Below the pieces are notes generated by a model. The model was not told where the DNA came from. It searched no databases and saw only the letters and a list, made by a program, of their open reading frames with translations. The position numbers and the translations under genes are program-made. Positions 6,879 to 9,748 of a stretch of 9,748 nt of DNA are shown one piece after another (positions within the stretch are counted from its first letter, which is position 1; each line of letters starts with the position of its first letter). The DNA is from an uncultured Lachnospiraceae bacterium (GTDB taxonomy: Bacteria > Bacillota > Clostridia > Lachnospirales > Lachnospiraceae): assembly GCA_937901625.1 (NCBI GenBank), contig CALDIE010000299.1:1-9748 (forward strand), in the 5' to 3' direction.

Positions 6879-7433
6879 CTATAAAGTGATATTCCGTCCA
6901 TCGGTCAGTGTTTCGGGAGTAGTACTATCCGGAGACAGATCCCCGCCTTTTCCCGGGGGCAAAGTAGTATCGGAACCGATAGCCGGCGTATTTTCGGGAG
7001 TATTGGTTCCGCCAAGTATCTGCTGCATCATTTCATCGTAACTTATCCCGTACATTCTTTCGAAAGTGCTGTTTAATTCGGTCTGATACTGTTCGCGCAG
7101 ATCCGGATCGGTCATGATCTTGTAGTAATTGACGCCAAATGACAGAACAGCACCGCAGGCGGCAGCAGCACCGAATATAGCGGCACGCTTGGCAATCCGG
7201 TTCATCTTAAGATCTTTCCCCTTGGAGAGGATCGCAAAGAGGACGGCCAGGGATCCCGTAAAAATCGGAATGATGATCGTCATAAAGGTTAATATACTGA
7301 CTCCGGCTAAGATGATCGCCGCAACTGAAAAGCCGTTTAAGCGTATGATCGTCGTATTCGGAGGCAGGTTGTTATAGGGATTGTTGTTGTCGGGAGAATA
7401 CCCGTTATTTTCATTATTGTTCTGATTATCCAT
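6879..7433 (-). CDS. Small membrane protein with Asn/Pro-rich N-terminus, DUF4190-like
   Basis: A 184-residue protein. Residues 1-30 are rich in Asn, Pro and Tyr and probably face the cytoplasm. Two or three hydrophobic helices follow (about 34-71 and 83-102), joined by a basic segment (SKGKDLKMNRIAKR). The tail (108-184) is polar, with an acidic helix and a Thr/Pro/Gly-rich end. The layout of a disordered head, then a helix pair with a basic Ile-Ala-Arg/Lys turn, resembles DUF4190-type proteins. The match is by pattern only, and no function is known to me. GGAG lies 7 nt before the ATG. The gene is followed directly by the DUF975 gene and is transcribed divergently from the GH25 lysozyme gene, with which it shares a promoter region. 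Confidence 0.75.
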   Translation of the reverse strand: MDNQNNNENNGYSPDNNNPYNNLPPNTTIIRLNGFSVAAIILAGVSILTFMTIIIPIFTGSLAVLFAILSKGKDLKMNRIAKRAAIFGAAAACGAVLSFGVNYYKIMTDPDLREQYQTELNSTFERMYGISYDEMMQQILGGTNTPENTPAIGSDTTLPPGKGGDLSPDSTTPETLTDGRNITL

Positions 7434-7484
7434 TTTATGCTCCGTTTGTGCTCTGCCACAGTTGTATTTTTGTGAATCATGCCT

Positions 7485-7513
7485 ATTTTAGCACATTTTT
7501 ATTGGCTTTACGA
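7485..7513 (-). promoter_or_regulatory. Likely extended -10 promoter for the DUF4190-like/DUF975 pair
   Basis: Read on the minus strand, TGC-TAAAAT (7493 to 7485) fits an extended -10 (TGnTATAAT with one mismatch). The position for a -35 at 17-bp spacing (7513-7508, TCGTAA) is poor, as is common for extended -10 promoters. It lies about 50 bp before the ATG and overlaps the -35 of the opposing lysozyme promoter. Confidence 0.4.
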
Positions 7514-7535
7514 GTAGAGAGGTTTTTTGTATAAT
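7507..7535 (+). promoter_or_regulatory. Sigma-A promoter for the GH25 lysozyme gene
   Basis: A perfect -10 TATAAT (7530-7535) is preceded at 17-bp spacing by TTTACG (7507-7512), a weaker -35. Transcription would start near 7541-7543, giving a leader of about 90 nt before the ATG at 7632. Confidence 0.65.
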
Positions 7536-7555
7536 AGTAAAAGTGTGGAGGGGTG

Positions 7556-7598
7556 ATGGCATAGTTGTTTTGTGAAAATAGCACAATAACAGTGCCAT
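7556..7598 (+). promoter_or_regulatory. Leader hairpin in the GH25 mRNA, with a two-codon upstream ORF
   Basis: ATGGCA (7556-7561) pairs with TGCCAT (7593-7598). After a 2-nt internal loop, GTTGTT (7564-7569) pairs with AATAAC (7585-7590), including one G-U. GTG (7572-7574) then pairs with CAC (7582-7584) around a 7-nt loop. There is no T-run after it, so it is not an intrinsic terminator. The 5' arm also encodes ATG-GCA-TAG, preceded at 7547-7553 by GGAGGGG. The structure lies wholly inside the predicted leader. A regulatory role is only an inference. Confidence 0.45.
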
Positions 7599-7631
7599 AA
7601 AAAGGAATAACTACATGCTTGGAGGATGAAT

Positions 7632-8891
7632 ATGACAGAATCGGGTGAAAAGGAAGACCGCTTTTTGCTCGAAGTGATGGATATGGATAAAGAGGAAACA
7701 GAAGAAATAAACGCTTCTGAAAAAAAATACTCAGATAAAAATAATAAGGATAAGAGAAATGCCGATAAAAAAGCCCGGGATAACAAAGCGGCTTCCGGAA
7801 TGAAACCGCCAAAGGAACGGGAGAAAAAGAATCCGCTGACAACAATCTGTTTGTTACAGTTACTGGTAATGATCATTTCTTTGGGAGTGGCGTTGTATTC
7901 CCTGCAACGGCAGGAGGAGAGTAATCGCAGGATCGCGGAGCTTGAAGAGCAGCTGCGTCAGGAGATGCAGGCTGAGCTGGAACTGGAGGAGCGATATCGT
8001 TTCAGCTACACCCAGGATGAACTTGACCAGCGGGTGACTACGGCAGCGGAAGATGCGCACGAAGAACTCCTAAGCAGGATCCGCGTAGAGATCGAGTCGT
8101 CCGGAAAAGGGATGTCGGATATCATCCGTGATCTTTATCCGAATTATATTGTCTTTTCCGACAGCCGCTATCACTTTGCAGCAATCGATGACACATTGGA
8201 GCGAAATGCCTATACCGGGGATGATTTCTTTGTGGCAGAGAACGGAGAAATCTCTTATGTGGGTAATGACGCGGTAGATGGAGTTAAATTAATTGATGTT
8301 TCCAAACACAACGGGAAGATCGATTGGGAGGCCGTTAAGGCCGCCGGTGTGGAAAATGCCTACATCCGCATAGGATTCAGAGGATACGGGAGCGGTGCGA
8401 TCGTATTGGATGAGACTTTTGTGGATAATATGGTAAGCGCTTCCGAAAACGGGATCAATGTCGGGGTATATTTTTATACACAGGCGATCACGCCCGAAGA
8501 AGCGCAGGAGGAAGTGGATTTTATCTTAGAGAACATCGAAGGATATGATGTGACACTTCCCATTGTGCTCGACGTGGAGGATCCCGAAGACAGTGGAGCG
8601 AGAACCAATTCTCTTTCTGCTCAGAACCGTACCGCGCTTGTGAAGATTTTTTGCGAGGCTATAAAAGAAGCCGGATATGAACCGATGATCTATGGCAATA
8701 CCTACAGTTTCTTTTATATGATGAACATCGGGGATCTGCAGGATTATCCGATATGGTATGCTTTTTACAATACCTATCCGTATTATCCGTATTCGAATAT
8801 CCGGATGTGGCAGTACAGCGCCAAAGGTTCGATCTCCGGTATCAGCGGATATGTGGATGTCAATCTGATGTTTGTACCGAAGGAGTTGTAG
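7632..8891 (+). CDS. Membrane-anchored GH25 lysozyme (N-acetylmuramidase)
   Basis: A 419-residue muramidase that should cut the MurNAc-beta-1,4-GlcNAc bond outside the membrane. Residue numbers below count from the upstream ATG at 7626. The head (1-70) is highly charged and Lys/Glu-rich, and probably cytoplasmic. A transmembrane helix spans about 72-93, and a coiled-coil stalk rich in Glu/Gln/Arg spans about 95-160. The GH25 domain begins near 219: LIDVSKHNGKIDW carries Asp224, PIVLDVED gives the catalytic Asp316 and Glu318, and the domain closes with MWQYS and GYVDVNLMF. I chose the ATG at 7632 because GGAGG (7621-7625) lies 6 nt before it, while the ATG at 7626 abuts the GGAGG. The enzyme has a strong promoter of its own. 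After the TAG the same frame stays open for 40 more codons. Confidence 0.92.
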   Translation: MTESGEKEDRFLLEVMDMDKEETEEINASEKKYSDKNNKDKRNADKKARDNKAASGMKPPKEREKKNPLTTICLLQLLVMIISLGVALYSLQRQEESNRRIAELEEQLRQEMQAELELEERYRFSYTQDELDQRVTTAAEDAHEELLSRIRVEIESSGKGMSDIIRDLYPNYIVFSDSRYHFAAIDDTLERNAYTGDDFFVAENGEISYVGNDAVDGVKLIDVSKHNGKIDWEAVKAAGVENAYIRIGFRGYGSGAIVLDETFVDNMVSASENGINVGVYFYTQAITPEEAQEEVDFILENIEGYDVTLPIVLDVEDPEDSGARTNSLSAQNRTALVKIFCEAIKEAGYEPMIYGNTYSFFYMMNIGDLQDYPIWYAFYNTYPYYPYSNIRMWQYSAKGSISGISGYVDVNLMFVPKEL

Positions 8892-9014
8892 GGAGGCATA
8901 AACGAAGACAGTAGCGAAGGTACTGATGAGGATATCGGCAAAGATATCCGATCAGGAACTTCAGGAAAATTAAGAAGTAAAAAGGGGAAAAAGATAATTA
9001 TTAAGAGGCGGTGA
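8892..9014 (+). other. In-frame open extension after the lysozyme TAG stop
   Basis: Directly after the TAG at 8889-8891 the lysozyme frame continues for 40 sense codons to a TGA at 9012-9014. It encodes an acidic Ser/Gly stretch (GGINEDSSEGTDEDIGKDI) and then a strongly basic end (KKGKKIIIKRR). It contains no start codon of its own. It could be chance, a lost C-terminal tail cut off by a nonsense mutation, or a read-through product. GH25 domains can end naturally at the TAG, so I regard the TAG as the normal stop until compared with homologs. Confidence 0.3.
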
Positions 9015-9044
9015 GAACATAGTTTGTGACTCACCGCCTTGTTT
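9006..9044. terminator. Bidirectional terminator between the GH25 and tex genes
   Basis: AGGCGGTGAG (9006-9015) and CTCACCGCCT (9030-9039) form a perfect 10-bp stem with a 14-nt loop. On the plus strand it is followed by TGTTTGGTT. On the minus strand the stem is followed by CTTAATAATTA. It lies 7 bp beyond the tex stop and probably serves both converging genes, although the T-tracts are interrupted. Confidence 0.65.
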
Positions 9045-9046
9045 GG

Positions 9047-9748
9047 TTACAGTTTCATGCTAAGGGAAATACGTTGCTTCTTAAGGTCTACATCCAGCAC
9101 TTTGACATCGACCACATCTCCGACGCTGACAGCCTCCAGGGGGTGCTTGATGTAGCGGTCGGTGATCTGAGAGATGTGTACCAGACCATCCTGATGGACG
9201 CCAATATCGACAAATACGCCAAAGTCGATGGCATTTCGTACGGTTCCGCGAAGTACCATACCGGGCTTTAGATCCTCCATGCTAAGGACATCGTTTCGCA
9301 AAACGGGAGCAGGCATATCTTCTCGCGGATCTCTGGAAGGCTTTTCCAGTTCCTGAATGATATCGTTTAAGGTGATCTCACCGATACCCAGTTCTTCCGC
9401 AACCTTTTTCCTGTCGGTGATCTTCCTTGCAAGAGAAGAGGTTTCTTCTTTCTTATTATCTTTCGAGGCGTTGTCGCGCGGCGAAGCATTTTTGGCAAGA
9501 GCGGCTTCGCTGACATCAACACCGGCGGCCTTTGCCTTATCTTCCAGCATCTTAAGGTTCATTTGCGCAAAAGGATTGCCGGGGTTTTCCTTTACGGCTC
9601 TTCTTGCGTCACGGATTTCCCTGATCAGCTGCATCGTCTTTTTGTCATATGCGCCGCTCTTTCCGGCGGGCTTTGCGTTACCCGAGGGCTTACCTGCGGG
9701 CTTTGAAGTAGTACCCTTGGATGCATCCGCACCCTTTGAGGCACGGAT
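9047..9748 (-). CDS. tex: Tex family transcription accessory protein, C-terminal part (5' end beyond window)
   Basis: The last 233 codons of a Tex/YhgF-type protein, a cytoplasmic nucleic-acid-binding factor with an HtH-YqgF-HhH-S1 layout. The frame is open to the right edge, so the ATG at 9634 is internal. Counting from that Met, LNDIIQELEKPSRDPREDMP (89-108) is the conserved linker. DLKPGMVLRGTVRNAIDFGVFVD and IGVHQDGLVHISQI open the S1 RNA-binding domain (about 121-193), which ends in KQRISLSMKL just before the TAA. The visible sequence upstream of about residue 72 is not typical Tex. It has a Lys/Ala/Pro/Gly-rich stretch with PAGKPSGNAKPAGKSG (at about 9661-9708), a charged helix, and a second Asn/Lys/Glu-rich stretch. 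The catalytic-like YqgF and HhH domains lie outside the window. Confidence 0.88.
   Translation of the reverse strand: MRASKGADASKGTTSKPAGKPSGNAKPAGKSGAYDKKTMQLIREIRDARRAVKENPGNPFAQMNLKMLEDKAKAAGVDVSEAALAKNASPRDNASKDNKKEETSSLARKITDRKKVAEELGIGEITLNDIIQELEKPSRDPREDMPAPVLRNDVLSMEDLKPGMVLRGTVRNAIDFGVFVDIGVHQDGLVHISQITDRYIKHPLEAVSVGDVVDVKVLDVDLKKQRISLSMKL

Noticed and set aside
7483..7876. Two overlapping minus-strand open frames of about 120 codons opposite the start of the lysozyme gene
   Set aside because: Their Phe/Ser/Tyr-rich proteins are the antisense of the Lys/Glu-rich lysozyme head, and they cover the leader and promoters. No family is recognisable.
8930..8949. GGATATC-GGCAAA-GATATCC hairpin
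   Set aside because: It has a 7-bp stem but is AT-rich, with no T-run and no known motif. It can arise from the GATATC palindrome occurring twice.
8926..8973. 15-codon ORF starting with ATG after the lysozyme stop, with AAGG upstream
   Set aside because: It is too short, no motif is visible and it is in a different frame from the more coherent extension. Chance is the simplest explanation.

Overview
The window looks like chromosomal DNA of a Gram-positive clostridium, most likely Lachnospiraceae. This is inferred from the protein types (DUF975 membrane protein, membrane-anchored GH25 lysozyme, C-terminally anchored GH5 cellulase, Tex), the GGAG-type ribosome binding sites and the moderate base composition. 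I cannot name a genus. No tRNA, rRNA, CRISPR array, transposase or phage gene is visible.

Layout. Bases 1 to about 140 read on the minus strand as the C-terminal part of a 5'-nucleotidase. At about 105-150 this switches abruptly to the plus-strand C-terminal part of a GH5 glycoside hydrolase with a membrane tail (to 857). Neither gene is whole, so this is a chimeric or rearranged junction. A structured bidirectional terminator follows (898-985). Next come two minus-strand cell-wall genes, a PBP4B-like serine hydrolase (971-2875) and a VanY-like M15 lipoprotein peptidase (2963-3850). Divergent from them is a plus-strand pair, surE (3996-4718) and a MATE exporter (4759-6129). The MATE gene converges, 6 bp apart, on a minus-strand pair of membrane proteins of unknown function, a DUF4190-like protein and a DUF975 protein (6136-7433). 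A 198-bp divergent promoter region then leads into a plus-strand membrane-anchored GH25 lysozyme (7632-8891). After a strong bidirectional hairpin, the 3' end of a minus-strand tex gene runs off the right edge.

How the genes fit together. Three of the complete genes (PBP4B-like, M15 peptidase, GH25) act on peptidoglycan outside the membrane, and each has its own membrane anchor. This gives the window a cell-envelope remodelling theme. SurE and Tex are housekeeping, and MATE is an exporter of unknown substrate. No complete novel system stands out. The points most worth checking are the left-edge junction, the inverted repeat that brackets two terminators, the hairpin and two-codon ORF in the lysozyme leader, the 40 open codons after the lysozyme stop, and the low-complexity insert in Tex.
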